Assembly (NCBI RefSeq): GCF_002884445.1
Contig: NZ_KZ614144.1
Coordinates: 2,432,290-2,496,289 of the forward strand
DNA from: Paenibacillus castaneae
GTDB lineage: Bacteria > Bacillota > Bacilli > Paenibacillales > Paenibacillaceae
Direction of reading: 5' to 3'
Length of the DNA stretch: 64,000 nt
Every line of letters begins with the position of its first letter. Within the stretch, counting starts at the first letter, position 1. Positions 8,902-19,800 of this stretch are shown here, in pieces. A program made the position numbers and the translations under genes. The notes beneath the pieces were generated by a model. That model was not told where the DNA came from. It did no database searches and worked only from the letters and a program-made list of their open reading frames with translations.

Positions 8902-10281
8902 ATGCCAACGGTCGCATTTTATACACTAGGCTGCAAAGTTAACTTCTATGATACAGAAGCGATATGGCAGTTGTTCAAAAACGAAGGCTACGAGCAGGTC
9001 GATTTCGAATCGACTGCGGATGTTTATTTGATTAATACATGTACGGTAACGAATACGGGAGATAAGAAAAGCCGTCAAATTATTAGACGCGCGGTTCGCC
9101 GTAATCCAGATGCCGTCATTGCGGTAACGGGCTGTTATGCGCAGACATCTCCTGCTGAAATTATGGCGATTGAAGGTGTAGATCTCGTTATCGGCACGCA
9201 GGATCGCGAGAAAATTATGTCTTTCGTAAATGGAATTCAGGAAGATCGCAAGCCGGTTAATGCGGTTCGCAACATCATGAAAACGCGAGATTTCGAAGAG
9301 CTTGATGTACCTGACTTTTCCGAGCGCACACGCGCCTTCCTGAAAATCCAAGAAGGCTGCAACAACTTCTGCACATTCTGTATTATTCCATGGTCACGCG
9401 GTCTTTCCCGCAGCCGTGCACCGCAAAGCGTGCTGGAGCAGGCCAAGCAGCTGGTCGCTTCCGGTTATAAGGAAATCGTATTGACCGGTATCCATACAGG
9501 CGGCTATGGCGACGATATGGAAAACTACAATTTAACGAGCTTATTGTGGGATTTGGACAAGGTGGAGGGGCTTGAGCGGATTCGGATCAGCTCCATCGAA
9601 GCAAGTCAAATTGACGATGCGATGATTGATGTGCTGAATCGTTCCAGCAAAATGTGCCGTCACCTGCATATCCCGCTGCAAGCAGGCGAGGATTCCGTAT
9701 TGAAACGGATGCGTCGTAAATATACAACGGAAGAGTACGCAGCCAAAATCAAAAGACTTCATGAAGCGATGCCGGGTGTAGCAATCACGACAGACGTAAT
9801 CGTTGGTTTCCCAGGGGAAACAGAAGAAATGTTCGAGAGCGGCTTCCGCTTTATGGAGGAGTTGAAATTTGCGGAAATGCATGTATTTCCGTACTCCAAA
9901 CGAACAGGAACACCGGCAGCGCGGATGGACGAGCAGGTTGATGAGGAAATTAAAAATGAACGCGTCCATAAGCTGATTGATTTGTCTGAGAAGATGCAGC
10001 TTCAGTATGCGAAGCAGTATGTTGGGCAAGTGCTCGATGTTATTCCGGAACGGGATTATAAGGGAGCTCCGGGTACAGGACTTGTCATGGGGTATACCGA
10101 CAACTATATTCAAGTTGTATTTAACGGTACAGAATCATTGATTGGCAAATTATGCCGTGTCAAAATTACAGAAGCCGGCGTCAATGAATGTCGCGCGACA
10201 CTAGTTCGTGTTCTTGATGATCATCCTTCGCAGGAAGTACACACATTTGTACTCGAACGTCCTGAGGCAATACAGGCATAA
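8902..10281 (+). CDS. mtaB: tRNA t6A37 methylthiotransferase MtaB
   Basis: MtaB (459 aa) is a radical-SAM enzyme that converts t6A37 of tRNA to ms2t6A. The N-terminal methylthiotransferase domain holds three cluster cysteines (Cys11, Cys47, Cys78 in TLGCKVN, NTCTVTN and TGCYAQ). The radical-SAM motif GCNNFCTFC gives Cys153, Cys157 and Cys160. A TRAM domain is at the C-terminus. I place the start at ATG 8902, twelve bases after GGAGG (8885-8889); the overlapping GTG at 8893 is too close to that site. Confidence 0.95.
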   Translation: MPTVAFYTLGCKVNFYDTEAIWQLFKNEGYEQVDFESTADVYLINTCTVTNTGDKKSRQIIRRAVRRNPDAVIAVTGCYAQTSPAEIMAIEGVDLVIGTQDREKIMSFVNGIQEDRKPVNAVRNIMKTRDFEELDVPDFSERTRAFLKIQEGCNNFCTFCIIPWSRGLSRSRAPQSVLEQAKQLVASGYKEIVLTGIHTGGYGDDMENYNLTSLLWDLDKVEGLERIRISSIEASQIDDAMIDVLNRSSKMCRHLHIPLQAGEDSVLKRMRRKYTTEEYAAKIKRLHEAMPGVAITTDVIVGFPGETEEMFESGFRFMEELKFAEMHVFPYSKRTGTPAARMDEQVDEEIKNERVHKLIDLSEKMQLQYAKQYVGQVLDVIPERDYKGAPGTGLVMGYTDNYIQVVFNGTESLIGKLCRVKITEAGVNECRATLVRVLDDHPSQEVHTFVLERPEAIQA

Positions 10282-10398
10282 ATGAAGTTTTAACGAATGC
10301 GAGGGATTCCTTTACTTATCAATTCCTATTATGGAAAAGATGGAGGAATCCTTTGTTGCATATACTAATCATTAAACATGGCAAGGAGGGAGCCTATC

Positions 10399-10827
10399 AT
10401 GAAGGAAATTTCAGCTGGAGGCGTCGTCTACCGCCGTATCGAAGGAGAGCTGCAAATTCAGCTCATTCAAGATCGCTACGGAAAAGTTTCACTGCCAAAA
10501 GGAAAGATGGAAAATGGTGAAACGATTGAAGAAACGGCTTTGAGAGAAATTTGGGAGGAAACGGGACTCGAAGGTAAAATCATTTCTCCAATTGATCAGA
10601 TTAAGTATCAATATGAGCATGATAAGCTCGGCAAAGTAGATAAAGAAGTTCATTATTACTTGGTTGAGGCGATCGGCGGCTCCCTGCAAGCGCAGGTGGA
10701 AGAGATACGCGGAGTTGACTGGTTTGAACCGCTGGAGGCTTGGAAGCTTCAGAAACAGTCCGGCTATGAGAATAATCTTCGCATATTGGCTGGGGCTCTT
10801 CAGCAGCTTAATGTGCAGTTTGATTAA
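10399..10827 (+). CDS. Nudix hydrolase
   Basis: A 142-residue protein with a complete Nudix box: Gly35-x5-Glu41-x7-Arg49-Glu50-x2-Glu53-Glu54-x-Gly56. The N-terminus KEISAGGVVYRR is typical of diadenosine polyphosphate or sanitising Nudix enzymes. The substrate cannot be read from sequence. ATG 10399 follows AAGGAGGG (10383-10390). It converges on the reverse-strand transporter gene with only two bases between the stop codons. Confidence 0.88.
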   Translation: MKEISAGGVVYRRIEGELQIQLIQDRYGKVSLPKGKMENGETIEETALREIWEETGLEGKIISPIDQIKYQYEHDKLGKVDKEVHYYLVEAIGGSLQAQVEEIRGVDWFEPLEAWKLQKQSGYENNLRILAGALQQLNVQFD

Positions 10828-10829
10828 AG

Positions 10830-11804
10830 CTAGGCTGCGGTGTCCAGCTTGCGAAATGGTTTTAAATAACAGAATGGCAGCGCGATTAATGAACTTAGAA
10901 TATTGAATATAGTCTGTGAGTGGGCTATGGTCCCGGCAGCCGACGAGGAAACCCATTCAGATACGGCGCTGAGCTCTCCTATGAATGGCATAAAAAGCAG
11001 TGCACCGCCTGCGTTGAGAACAACGTGCGAGAATGCCACATACTGACCAGCTTTTGAGCCTCCGATAGAAGCTAGCAATGCGGTTGCACAGGTTCCGATA
11101 TTGGCTCCTAGAACAACGGCAACTCCTAGTTCAATCGGCATCGCTCCAATCGAAACAAAGCCCATAATTATGCCTATTACAGCTGCGCTGCTATGAACGG
11201 CGGCAGTTAGAATTGCACCTGCTGCAAGTCCCCACCAGAGACTTTCGCCTGCTTTGGCGAGGAACCAGCCGAACATTTCGCTCTCCTGTACAGCAGGCCC
11301 GACACCCTGCATGATCGTCATGCCCGTCAGAAGCAATGCGAAGCCGCATAGAACAACTGCAGAAGAGCGAAACGGGTCAATCCAACGTGTTGACTGCAAA
11401 GAAGGAATGAGACGCAATTCTCCTAGTAGAGCCGTAATGAGCCATATTCCTATAGAAGCTGCCAGCAGAGGGACTGCAAGCTTATTTAAATTCAGTCCAA
11501 TCAGCTCGGTTGTAATACAAGTGCCAATATTCGTTCCCAATATAATGCCTAACGTTCGCGGGAAGGTAAGAAGCCCTGCGTTGACCATGCCTATTGCGAT
11601 GACTGTAACGGCAGTGCTGCTTTGAAGAAAGGCAGTTGTTATGGTGCCAATAGCTAGTCCATGCAGCGGGGTAGCGGTAGAGCGCTCCAAAACACCGGAT
11701 AAATAGGGGCCGGCAAGTCGATGCAGCGCAAGCTCCATCAGCTTCATTCCGCACATAAATACGGAAAAGCCCAGAAGCATGGGAATGAGAATCGAATGTA
11801 TCAT
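10830..11804 (-). CDS. Na/Pi cotransporter family protein (YqeW-like)
   Basis: A 324-residue polytopic membrane protein of the NptA/PNaS family, which couples sodium to phosphate transport or binds phosphate for regulation. Two inverted QSS-type repeats are visible (FLQSSTAVTVIAIGMVNAG and AVHSSAAVIGIIMGFVSIGA), each followed by a GTNIGTC/GANIGTC motif. There is no C-terminal PhoU domain. Bacillus subtilis has its homologue yqeW next to mtaB, so placement agrees. A ribosome site AGGAGA lies upstream of the start at 11804. It is transcribed divergently from the next gene. Confidence 0.88.
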   Translation of the reverse strand: MIHSILIPMLLGFSVFMCGMKLMELALHRLAGPYLSGVLERSTATPLHGLAIGTITTAFLQSSTAVTVIAIGMVNAGLLTFPRTLGIILGTNIGTCITTELIGLNLNKLAVPLLAASIGIWLITALLGELRLIPSLQSTRWIDPFRSSAVVLCGFALLLTGMTIMQGVGPAVQESEMFGWFLAKAGESLWWGLAAGAILTAAVHSSAAVIGIIMGFVSIGAMPIELGVAVVLGANIGTCATALLASIGGSKAGQYVAFSHVVLNAGGALLFMPFIGELSAVSEWVSSSAAGTIAHSQTIFNILSSLIALPFCYLKPFRKLDTAA

Positions 11805-11906
11805 GAGTCTTCTCCTTTTTCTTTTGTAAGAGGTTCGTTTCGTAGGTATACATATGCTGGATATAAAACTAGCATGACAAGCTATTTAATCGAGGGGTAG
11901 ATAAAC

Positions 11907-13298
11907 ATGAGCAATTCGAAAATTTTTCTGCAAAAAACGAGAAAAAAAAGACTGGAGCAAGGTCAGCCTTGGGTGTACGCATCGGAAATTGATCGTTTAG
12001 AGGGTGAAGCGAAACCAGGTGATTTGGTAGATGTCGTAACCCATCAAGGACGTTATTTGGCAACGGGCTATTGGAACCCGAAATCGCAAATTACGGTCCG
12101 TATAGTCGCGTATCAACCAATTGAAAAGATGGATACGGAATTTTTCCGTGATCGGCTCCGCCAATGTCAAGAGCATCGGCGCCGCTTTGTTACAGATACG
12201 GACTGCAGGCTTGTGTACGGGGAGGCAGACTTCCTGCCTGGTCTTGTCGTTGATCGTTTCAATGATGTGCTTGTTTTGCAGCTGTTGACGCTTGGAATGG
12301 ATATTAGACGCGATGCTTTGATACAAGCACTAATCGATGTGTTTCAGCCAAAAGGCATCTACGAGCGCAGCGATGTAGGTGTGCGATTGCTGGAAGGCTT
12401 GGAGGAGCGAACCGGTACACTGTACGGAGATTGTCCACCTATCATTGAGATTGAGGAAAATGGACTCAAGCTGGAAGTGGATATTGTGGAAGGGCAGAAA
12501 ACAGGCTATTTCTTTGATCAGCGTGAGAATCGGGCAGCCATAGCGCCGCTCATGACGGGCTGGGGCGGACGCAGTGGTATTTCATTGGTAGACAGAAATG
12601 AACTGGAGACGGATGCTGCAAATGTGATGCTTGATGCTGCTTCAGGACAAGTTCCTGTGAATGCAAATGGGAAAATCGTTTCCTTCCCTTATTGGGATGG
12701 CGCTTCCGTGCTGGAATGCTTTGCTCATACAGGCAGCTTCACGTTGAATGCGTGCAAGCACGGCGCGAAGAAGGTTACTTGCCTGGATGTTTCCGAGCAT
12801 GCCATTGAAACAGCCAAACGCAATGTGGAACGTAATGGCTTCACAGACCGTGTTGAATTTGTTGTTGCAGATGCATTCGAGTATTTACGCGCGCAAGTGA
12901 AAGGACTCGATGAGCGGAGGCAGCGAGGACAAGGCGGAGTAGATACCTCGAAGAAGCTGGAGAGCAAGGCAGGGCGTACATGGGATGTCGTCATTTTGGA
13001 CCCGCCTGCCTTTGCAAAAACAAAAAGCGCAGTACCGGGAGCGATTCGCGGTTATAAGGATATCAATTTGCAAGGATTGAAGCTTGTGAATGAGGGTGGA
13101 TATTTAGTCACAGCTAGTTGTTCTTATCATATGAAGCCTGATTTATTTCTGGAAACGATACAAGAAGCGGCAACTGACGCAGGAAAACTGCTTCGTTTGG
13201 TCGAATGGCGCGCAGCTGGCAAAGATCACCCGCAGCTGCTGGGCGTTACGGAAGGACATTATTTAAAATTCGCTATTTTCGAAGTGAGAAGCAAATAA
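11907..13298 (+). CDS. class I rRNA methyltransferase, RlmI-like, with insertions
   Basis: A 463-residue protein. The N-terminal PUA domain (IFLQKTRKKRLEQGQPWVYA) is followed by an RlmI-type domain (EGQKTGYFFDQRENR) and a Rossmann methyltransferase domain (VLECFAHTGSFTLNA, then the catalytic motif VILDPPAFAKTKSAV). Family members methylate cytosine-5 of 23S rRNA, but the exact target base here is inferred. The protein is longer than the usual roughly 390-400 residues. Two segments interrupt otherwise standard motifs: about 45 residues after NRAAIAPLMTGW and about 25 residues after FEYLRAQV. The start ATG 11907 has GAGGGG nearby. Confidence 0.88.
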   Translation: MSNSKIFLQKTRKKRLEQGQPWVYASEIDRLEGEAKPGDLVDVVTHQGRYLATGYWNPKSQITVRIVAYQPIEKMDTEFFRDRLRQCQEHRRRFVTDTDCRLVYGEADFLPGLVVDRFNDVLVLQLLTLGMDIRRDALIQALIDVFQPKGIYERSDVGVRLLEGLEERTGTLYGDCPPIIEIEENGLKLEVDIVEGQKTGYFFDQRENRAAIAPLMTGWGGRSGISLVDRNELETDAANVMLDAASGQVPVNANGKIVSFPYWDGASVLECFAHTGSFTLNACKHGAKKVTCLDVSEHAIETAKRNVERNGFTDRVEFVVADAFEYLRAQVKGLDERRQRGQGGVDTSKKLESKAGRTWDVVILDPPAFAKTKSAVPGAIRGYKDINLQGLKLVNEGGYLVTASCSYHMKPDLFLETIQEAATDAGKLLRLVEWRAAGKDHPQLLGVTEGHYLKFAIFEVRSK

Positions 13299-13331
13299 GC
13301 GGTTAATATCGCATAGACGGGAGAGTTGCAC

Positions 13332-16300
13332 ATGTCGCTTCGCTTTGTCATTGGCCGTTCGGGAACCGGCAAAACGTCTTATTGCTTGAACGAGATCAGA
13401 GAACAGCTCCGAAGCGAACCGGACGGACCGCCGCTAATCATGCTCGTTCCAGAGCAGGCGACGTTTCAGACGGAATATGCACTGCTTCAAAGCGGAGAGC
13501 TGAACGGTACGATACGAGCACAGGCGCTTAGCTTCCGCAGGCTTGCCTTCCGTGTGATGCAGGAGACAGGCGGAACAGCTCTTATTCCCATCGGTGATAC
13601 AGGAAAACATATGCTGCTGTACAAAATCGTTCATCGATTAGGTCAGCAGCTGGAGCTGTTTCAAAGCGGCGCGGAACAGCCGGGATTTATTGACCGGCTG
13701 GCTGAGCTTATTACGGAATGGAAAAGATATGGTATCGACGCCGAATTGCTGGAGGATAAGCGGAATTCAGAAGCTGGTACGGACCACTCTTCTTTATTGA
13801 AACGCAAGCTGCATGATTTGCAGCTTATCTACAGCCAAATGGAACAGGAACTCGCGGGCTTATATATTGACGCCGAGGATTATTTGCGTTATTTGCAGGA
13901 TGGCTTCTCACATGCGACGACGATGCAGGGAGCTCAAATATGGGTCGACGGCTTCTACGGCTTCACTCCTACAGAGTATGAAGCGCTTAGTGCCTTGATG
14001 GCATCCTCGGCTCAGGTTACCGTCACCCTTACGTTAAACCGGTTATATGAGACTGGAGAATTGCCGCATGAGCTGGAGCTGTTCCATCCGACGGCAGAAA
14101 CGTATAACAAGCTGATGGAGCTGGCAGCTCAGCATGATGTAACCGTACATTCACCGTTATTGCTTGGGAATGAGCCTCCTGCTCGGTTCCGGGAAAATCC
14201 AATGCTAGCCCACTTGGAGAAGCACTACAGTGAACGCACTCCGATGCTTATTGTAGACAAATCCATACTGGACCACGAGAATGCACGCTGTGGAGTTTCC
14301 CTGCATGCGGCAGCAAACAGGCGGGCCGAGGTGGAGGCAGTCGCGCGCGATATTATTCGCAGAGCACAGAATGAAAGCATTCGCTGGCGTGACATAGCGG
14401 TTATGGTTCGCAATGCGGAGGATTATACAGATTATATGACGCTCGTATTTGCCGATTACGGCATTCCTTATTTTATCGATCAGAAGGAAAAAGCTGTTCA
14501 TCATCCGCTTGTTGAATTTATCCGTTCTGCGCTTGAGACCGTATTGTTTGGTTGGCGGTATGATGCGGTGTTTCGCTGCGTCAAAACGGAGATGCTGTTC
14601 CCGATGGATGGCAGCTTGTTAAGGGAATGGTTCGACTTACTGGAAAATTATGCGCTGGCAGCAGGAATTGACGGGTGGAAATGGCTGGATAAACGTCCAT
14701 GGCATCCGTTGGTGCCAGTATCGCTTGATGACGATGACTCAGAAATAGAAACCAAAATTAGTGATAAAGCGCAGCGGGAATTCGATATTGTGCTTGCTGC
14801 ACGTGAGGCAATTGTGCCTCCGCTTCGCCGCTTTGGCGACGCGCTGAAGAAAGCAGACAATGTCCAAGCGATGTGCGAAGCTTTGTATCGCTTGCTCGAT
14901 CATTCTGATGCGGCGGACCGATTGGAACGCTGGAGCAATCAAGATATTGAGGCAGGCAAGACGCAGCGAGCTAGAAGCCATCGTCAGCTTTGGGACAGTA
15001 TAATGGCGCTTTTGGATCAATTGGTGGAGCTTGCGGGAACACAGCAGGTAACGCCCGAGCTATTCGCGGGCATGGTTGAAGCCGGACTAGACAGCTTGAA
15101 GCTGGCAGCAGTTCCGCCTTCGCTTGATCAGGTATTGATTGGGAGCATGGATCGAACACGGTCAGGAAATGTAAAGGTATGTTATGTTCTAGGCGCGAAT
15201 GATGGCGTTATGCCGATGCGGGTGAAGGAAGATGGCATTCTTACAGAGCCTGAGCGCGAACAGCTGGCTGAGAATGGTCTCGAAATGGCGCCAAGCGTAC
15301 GCCGTCGATTGCTGGACGAACGCTTTATGATTTATAACGCATTAACGACACCAAGCTGCCATTTATGGCTGAGCTGGGCTCAAGCGGATGAGGAAGGGAA
15401 AAGCTTGCTGCCATCGGAGATTGTACGCCATGTTCGTCAGCTTTTCCCAGGGATTTCAGTATACAGCGCTGCTGCGGAACCGTCTCCCAGCATGCCTGCT
15501 TCCGAGCAAAGGATGTTTATATCACAGCCACAGCGAACGCTCTCTTATTTGATTGCAGCTATACGAAGCTGGCGTCAAGGCGCAGCAATAGCACCTTTTT
15601 GGTGGGATATGTACAATTGGTTTGCCGTTCGGCCGGAATGGCAGCCTAAGCTGCAGCTTCTAACTGGCTCCTTGCATTATGTGAATCAAGAATATGCGTT
15701 GTCCAGAGATACAGCAAGGTCATTGTATGGAGCGCGTTTGCAGGTTAGCGTATCTCGAATGGAACGTTTTGTGTCTTGTCCATTCCAGCATTTTGCTATT
15801 CACGGCTTGAAGCTGCGGGAACGAAAGCTGTACCGCCTTGATGCTCCTGATGTAGGGCAGCTCTTTCATGCTGCACTAAGCAAATTAGCAAGCGGCTACG
15901 GACAGCGCTGGGGCCAGGCAACGCATGATGAATTAAGGGCAGCAGCAGCTAAAACCGTAGACGAGCTTGCGCCTAAGCTGCAATCTCAGATTTTGCTCAG
16001 CAGCAGCAGATTTCAATATATCGCGCGCAAGCTGAAGGAAATAGTAGGACAAGCAGCTATTATGCTTGGTGAGCATGCGAGAAGGGCCCACTTCCATCCG
16101 GTTGGAACAGAGGTGGATTTCGGACCGGAGGGCACGCTGCCTTCTCTCCAAATTCCGCTCGAAAACGACGGGATGATGGAGATTATCGGAAGAATTGATC
16201 GGGTTGATGCAGCAGAGACAGAGCAAGGATTATTGCTTCGGGTGCTGGATTACAAATCGAGTGCGACTCAGCTTCGATTAGAGGAGGTAGCTTACGGCCT

Positions 16301-16847
16301 TTCTCTTCAAATGCTTACGTATTTGGATGTTCTCGTAACGCATGCATCAGGGTGGCTCGGCCAGCCAGCTTCCCCAGCGGGAGTTCTTTATTTCCATGTC
16401 CATAATCCGCTTCTAGCTCTCTCAAATGGAATGAATCCATCAGAAGTTAATGGGAAATTACTCAAGCGTTACAAGATGCGCGGTCTGATCACGGCAGATG
16501 CTGCTACAGTGAAGCTGATGGATGATGACTTGGATACGGGTTACTCAGAGCTTCTTCCAGTCGCATTAAAGCGTGACGGCAGCTTCTACAGCAGCTCTTC
16601 CGTCGTATCGAATGAGCAATGGGATGTCCTGCGCAGCTCAGTTAGAAGTAAGATCGGAAAAATCGGCAGTGCTATTCTAGCGGGAGAGGTGTCGATTGAG
16701 CCGTATCGTGCTGGGACCAAAACACCTTGTCAGTATTGTGATTATAAAGCAGTCTGCCAGTTTGATACGCTGTTCGAAGGAAATGAATATAGAAAGCTGG
16801 CCAAACAAAGCAAAGAAGATATTTGGAAGCAGCTGGAGGAGGAATAA
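13332..16847 (+). CDS. addB: AddB subunit of the AddAB helicase-nuclease
   Basis: AddB (1171 aa) pairs with AddA to process double-strand breaks and generate recombinogenic 3' ends; it is the Gram-positive equivalent of RecBCD. The N-terminus has a helicase-like P-loop (FVIGRSGTGKTSYCL). The C-terminal nuclease contains VLDYKSSATQLRLEE. The iron-sulfur cluster cysteines are visible as VSCPFQHFAIHG and CQYCDYKAVC. I use ATG 13332, eight bases after GGGAG; a TTG six bases upstream is too near the ribosome site. The stop lies 3 bases from the addA start. Confidence 0.96.
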   Translation: MSLRFVIGRSGTGKTSYCLNEIREQLRSEPDGPPLIMLVPEQATFQTEYALLQSGELNGTIRAQALSFRRLAFRVMQETGGTALIPIGDTGKHMLLYKIVHRLGQQLELFQSGAEQPGFIDRLAELITEWKRYGIDAELLEDKRNSEAGTDHSSLLKRKLHDLQLIYSQMEQELAGLYIDAEDYLRYLQDGFSHATTMQGAQIWVDGFYGFTPTEYEALSALMASSAQVTVTLTLNRLYETGELPHELELFHPTAETYNKLMELAAQHDVTVHSPLLLGNEPPARFRENPMLAHLEKHYSERTPMLIVDKSILDHENARCGVSLHAAANRRAEVEAVARDIIRRAQNESIRWRDIAVMVRNAEDYTDYMTLVFADYGIPYFIDQKEKAVHHPLVEFIRSALETVLFGWRYDAVFRCVKTEMLFPMDGSLLREWFDLLENYALAAGIDGWKWLDKRPWHPLVPVSLDDDDSEIETKISDKAQREFDIVLAAREAIVPPLRRFGDALKKADNVQAMCEALYRLLDHSDAADRLERWSNQDIEAGKTQRARSHRQLWDSIMALLDQLVELAGTQQVTPELFAGMVEAGLDSLKLAAVPPSLDQVLIGSMDRTRSGNVKVCYVLGANDGVMPMRVKEDGILTEPEREQLAENGLEMAPSVRRRLLDERFMIYNALTTPSCHLWLSWAQADEEGKSLLPSEIVRHVRQLFPGISVYSAAAEPSPSMPASEQRMFISQPQRTLSYLIAAIRSWRQGAAIAPFWWDMYNWFAVRPEWQPKLQLLTGSLHYVNQEYALSRDTARSLYGARLQVSVSRMERFVSCPFQHFAIHGLKLRERKLYRLDAPDVGQLFHAALSKLASGYGQRWGQATHDELRAAAAKTVDELAPKLQSQILLSSSRFQYIARKLKEIVGQAAIMLGEHARRAHFHPVGTEVDFGPEGTLPSLQIPLENDGMMEIIGRIDRVDAAETEQGLLLRVLDYKSSATQLRLEEVAYGLSLQMLTYLDVLVTHASGWLGQPASPAGVLYFHVHNPLLALSNGMNPSEVNGKLLKRYKMRGLITADAATVKLMDDDLDTGYSELLPVALKRDGSFYSSSSVVSNEQWDVLRSSVRSKIGKIGSAILAGEVSIEPYRAGTKTPCQYCDYKAVCQFDTLFEGNEYRKLAKQSKEDIWKQLEEE

Positions 16848-16850
16848 CGG

Positions 16851-19800
16851 ATGATGCATACTGCAAAGGATACGCCGAAGCCGGAGAACAGCAATTGGAC
16901 GGATGATCAATGGGATGCTATCGTGACAAGCGGATCCAATATACTTGTTGCGGCGGCAGCGGGCTCTGGCAAAACGGCCGTTCTCGTTGAGCGCATCATT
17001 CGTAAAATCTCAGCGAATACCGATGTTGATCGTTTGCTTGTTGCTACGTTCACAAAGGCGGCCGCTGCTGAGATGAAGGATCGAATCCGGCTTGCTTTAG
17101 AGAAGGAGCTTGAGCGTCAGCCCGATTCTGAGCATTTGCGGCGCCAGCTCGCTTTAATGAACCGCGCGTCTATCACAACACTTCATTCGTTCTGTCTCGA
17201 TGTAATTAGACGGTATTATCCGCTTATCGGTCTTGATCCCGGTTTTCGAATTGCAAACGAAACGGAAAGCGAGCTATTGAGACTAGATGTGCTGGATCAG
17301 CTGTTCGAGCAGAAGTATGAGGGTGCAGGCGATGACGGAGCTTTTTTACGTCTGGCAGACCGTTACGGCGGTGAGCGAGGCGATGAGCCTCTATATCGGC
17401 TGGTTCAACAGTTATACGATTTCGCCCAAAGTCATCCTTGGCCGGAGGAATGGCTGAGACAAACGGCGGAAGCATTCGATGTAGCAGACGTTAAGGAACT
17501 GCAGGACAGTGAATGGGTAAAGAGCCTTCATAGCGACATTCTGCTTGCTCTTGAAGGTGCGGCATCACTTCTGCACCAAGCGCTTGAGCTTACGCGCCAG
17601 CCTGCAGGGCCTGCTCCATATGGGGAAACTTTCGATAATGATTTAACATTAGTAAACAGTCTCGCTGAAATGATTCATACGACGCCGTGGGAAGCATGGA
17701 TGGGTCCATTTCAGGAAATACAATTCGGTAAATTGAAGGCGCTGCGCGGCGATGAATATGATAAATCCCTTCAGGAGCAAGCGAAGGAATTACGTGACCT
17801 CGCCAAGAAAGGGATCAATACGCTCGCTGATGAGCTGTTTGGCCGCAGCGCAGAGCAGTTTTCAGACGAGCTGAAGGAGCTTGCACCGCTTATGCGCGCC
17901 CTTGCGGAGCTAGTCATTGAATTCGGACAGGGCTACGAGAAGGAAAAACGGGCGAAAGGGCTGCTTGATTTCGGTGATTTGGAGCATTACTGCTTAAGAA
18001 TATTGAGAGATCCTGTATCTACGCCAAGCAATGTGATGCCATCTATTGCTGCATTAGAATACCAGCAGCAATTCGAAGAAATTTTGCTTGATGAATATCA
18101 AGATACGAATATGGTGCAAGAAGCGATCGTCTCGTTGATTGCAAAGCCTGGCAGAGGAAATCGCTTTATGGTAGGCGATGTCAAGCAAAGTATTTACCGG
18201 TTTCGATTGGCAGAGCCTAAGCTGTTTTTGCAAAAGTATAAATCATACCTTTCTCGACATGATGACGATAAGCGCTCCGGCGCGGATAATGCTTCTGGAC
18301 TGCGTATCGATCTCGCTAGAAACTTCCGCAGCCGCTCAGAGGTCGTGGACGGGGTAAATGCGGTGTTCCGCGCTATAATGCGTGAGAACATAGCCGAGAT
18401 GGATTATGACGAGCGTGCCGAGCTGGTATGTGGGGCAGCTTATCCGCCGCCTGAAACGGCTGCTCACTTTCAAGTCGAATTTGCAGTATTAAATAAAGCA
18501 GATGCGGACGAGAGCGATGAGGACAATAGTTTGGATCAATCCGAGTCTACGGATGAAGCAGAGGAAACGGATAACGGCAGCGATACAACATCTCCTTCCG
18601 AGCTGAAGACTGCCCAGCTGGAGGCGCGCTGGATAGCGCAGCAGCTTCGATCGATGATAGATAACGGGTATCAGGTTTTTGATGGCAAACGACGTGAAGT
18701 GCGGCCTCTGCAATGGAGAGATGTGGTTATCCTTCTGCGCGCGACACAGCAGTGGGCTCCCATCATTATTGAGGAGCTGCAATTGTCTGGAATACCTGCA
18801 TATGCCGAGTTGAGCAGCGGTTATTTCGATGCGATAGAGGTTGAGACGATGCTTTCCTTGCTTCGCGTAATCGATAATCCATATCAGGATATTCCGCTTG
18901 CTGCAGCCCTTCGTTCTCCCTTATTCGGGCTTGATGCAGATGAGTTGGCGAGAATTCGCATACAATCGCCAAAAGCATCGTATTACGATGCAGTGCTTCA
19001 TGCAGCGGGTGATTTACATTTGGATGATGAGTCACGGCGTAAGCTATCACTCTTTCTGGATAGCCTGGACCGTTGGCGTGAAGAAGCCAGACAAGGCTCG
19101 CTTGCTAATTTATTATGGGAGATTTATCGTGAAACCGGCTATTACGATTTCGTGGGCGGCTTGAACGGTGGAACCCAGAGGCAAGCGAATTTGCGTGCCC
19201 TGCACGACCGGGCAAGGCAATATGAAGCGACCTCGTTTCGCGGATTGTTTCGGTTTTTGCGATTCATTGAACGTATGCGGGACAGCGGCGGAGATTTGGG
19301 GACAGCGAGAGCGCTTGGCGAGCAGGAGGACGTAGTCAGAATCATGTCGATTCACAAGAGCAAGGGTCTTGAGTTCCCTGTCGTATTTGTAGCAGGATTA
19401 GGCAAGCTATTCAATCAGCAGGATATGCGCAGCGCCTTCTTAAAGCACAAGCAGCTGGGCTTCGGACCGCGCTTTGTTGATCCGGCACTGCGCATCAGCT
19501 ATCCGACACTGCCGTATCTCGCAATCCGCAGAGCCATGCGCATGGAGATGCTGGCGGAGGAAATGCGCATTTTGTACGTAGCTTTGACTCGGCCGAAGGA
19601 GAAAATGTTTCTTGTAGCTACTGTGTCAGATGCGGAAATCAAGCTGAAGAGGTGGTTATCCTCTATTGACGCTAACGGAAGAATGCCGGACTTTCGAGTT
19701 GCAGCGGCTCGCTCCTTTATTGATTGGTTAGGACCGCTTGCTGCCAGGCAGCTAGCTGAGCAAAAGAACGGTGAGAACGAGAATGCTGCCAATGATGCGA

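Noticed and set aside
10301..10351. Hairpin between mtaB and the Nudix gene (GGATTCCT with AGGAATCC)
   Set aside because: The stem is 8 bp with a loop of over 30 bases and no clear U-run, so it is not convincing as a terminator.
18489..18600. Acidic low-complexity stretch in addA, possible inserted repeat
   Set aside because: It is in frame, not repetitive at DNA level, and similar linkers are common in AddA; no sign of insertion.
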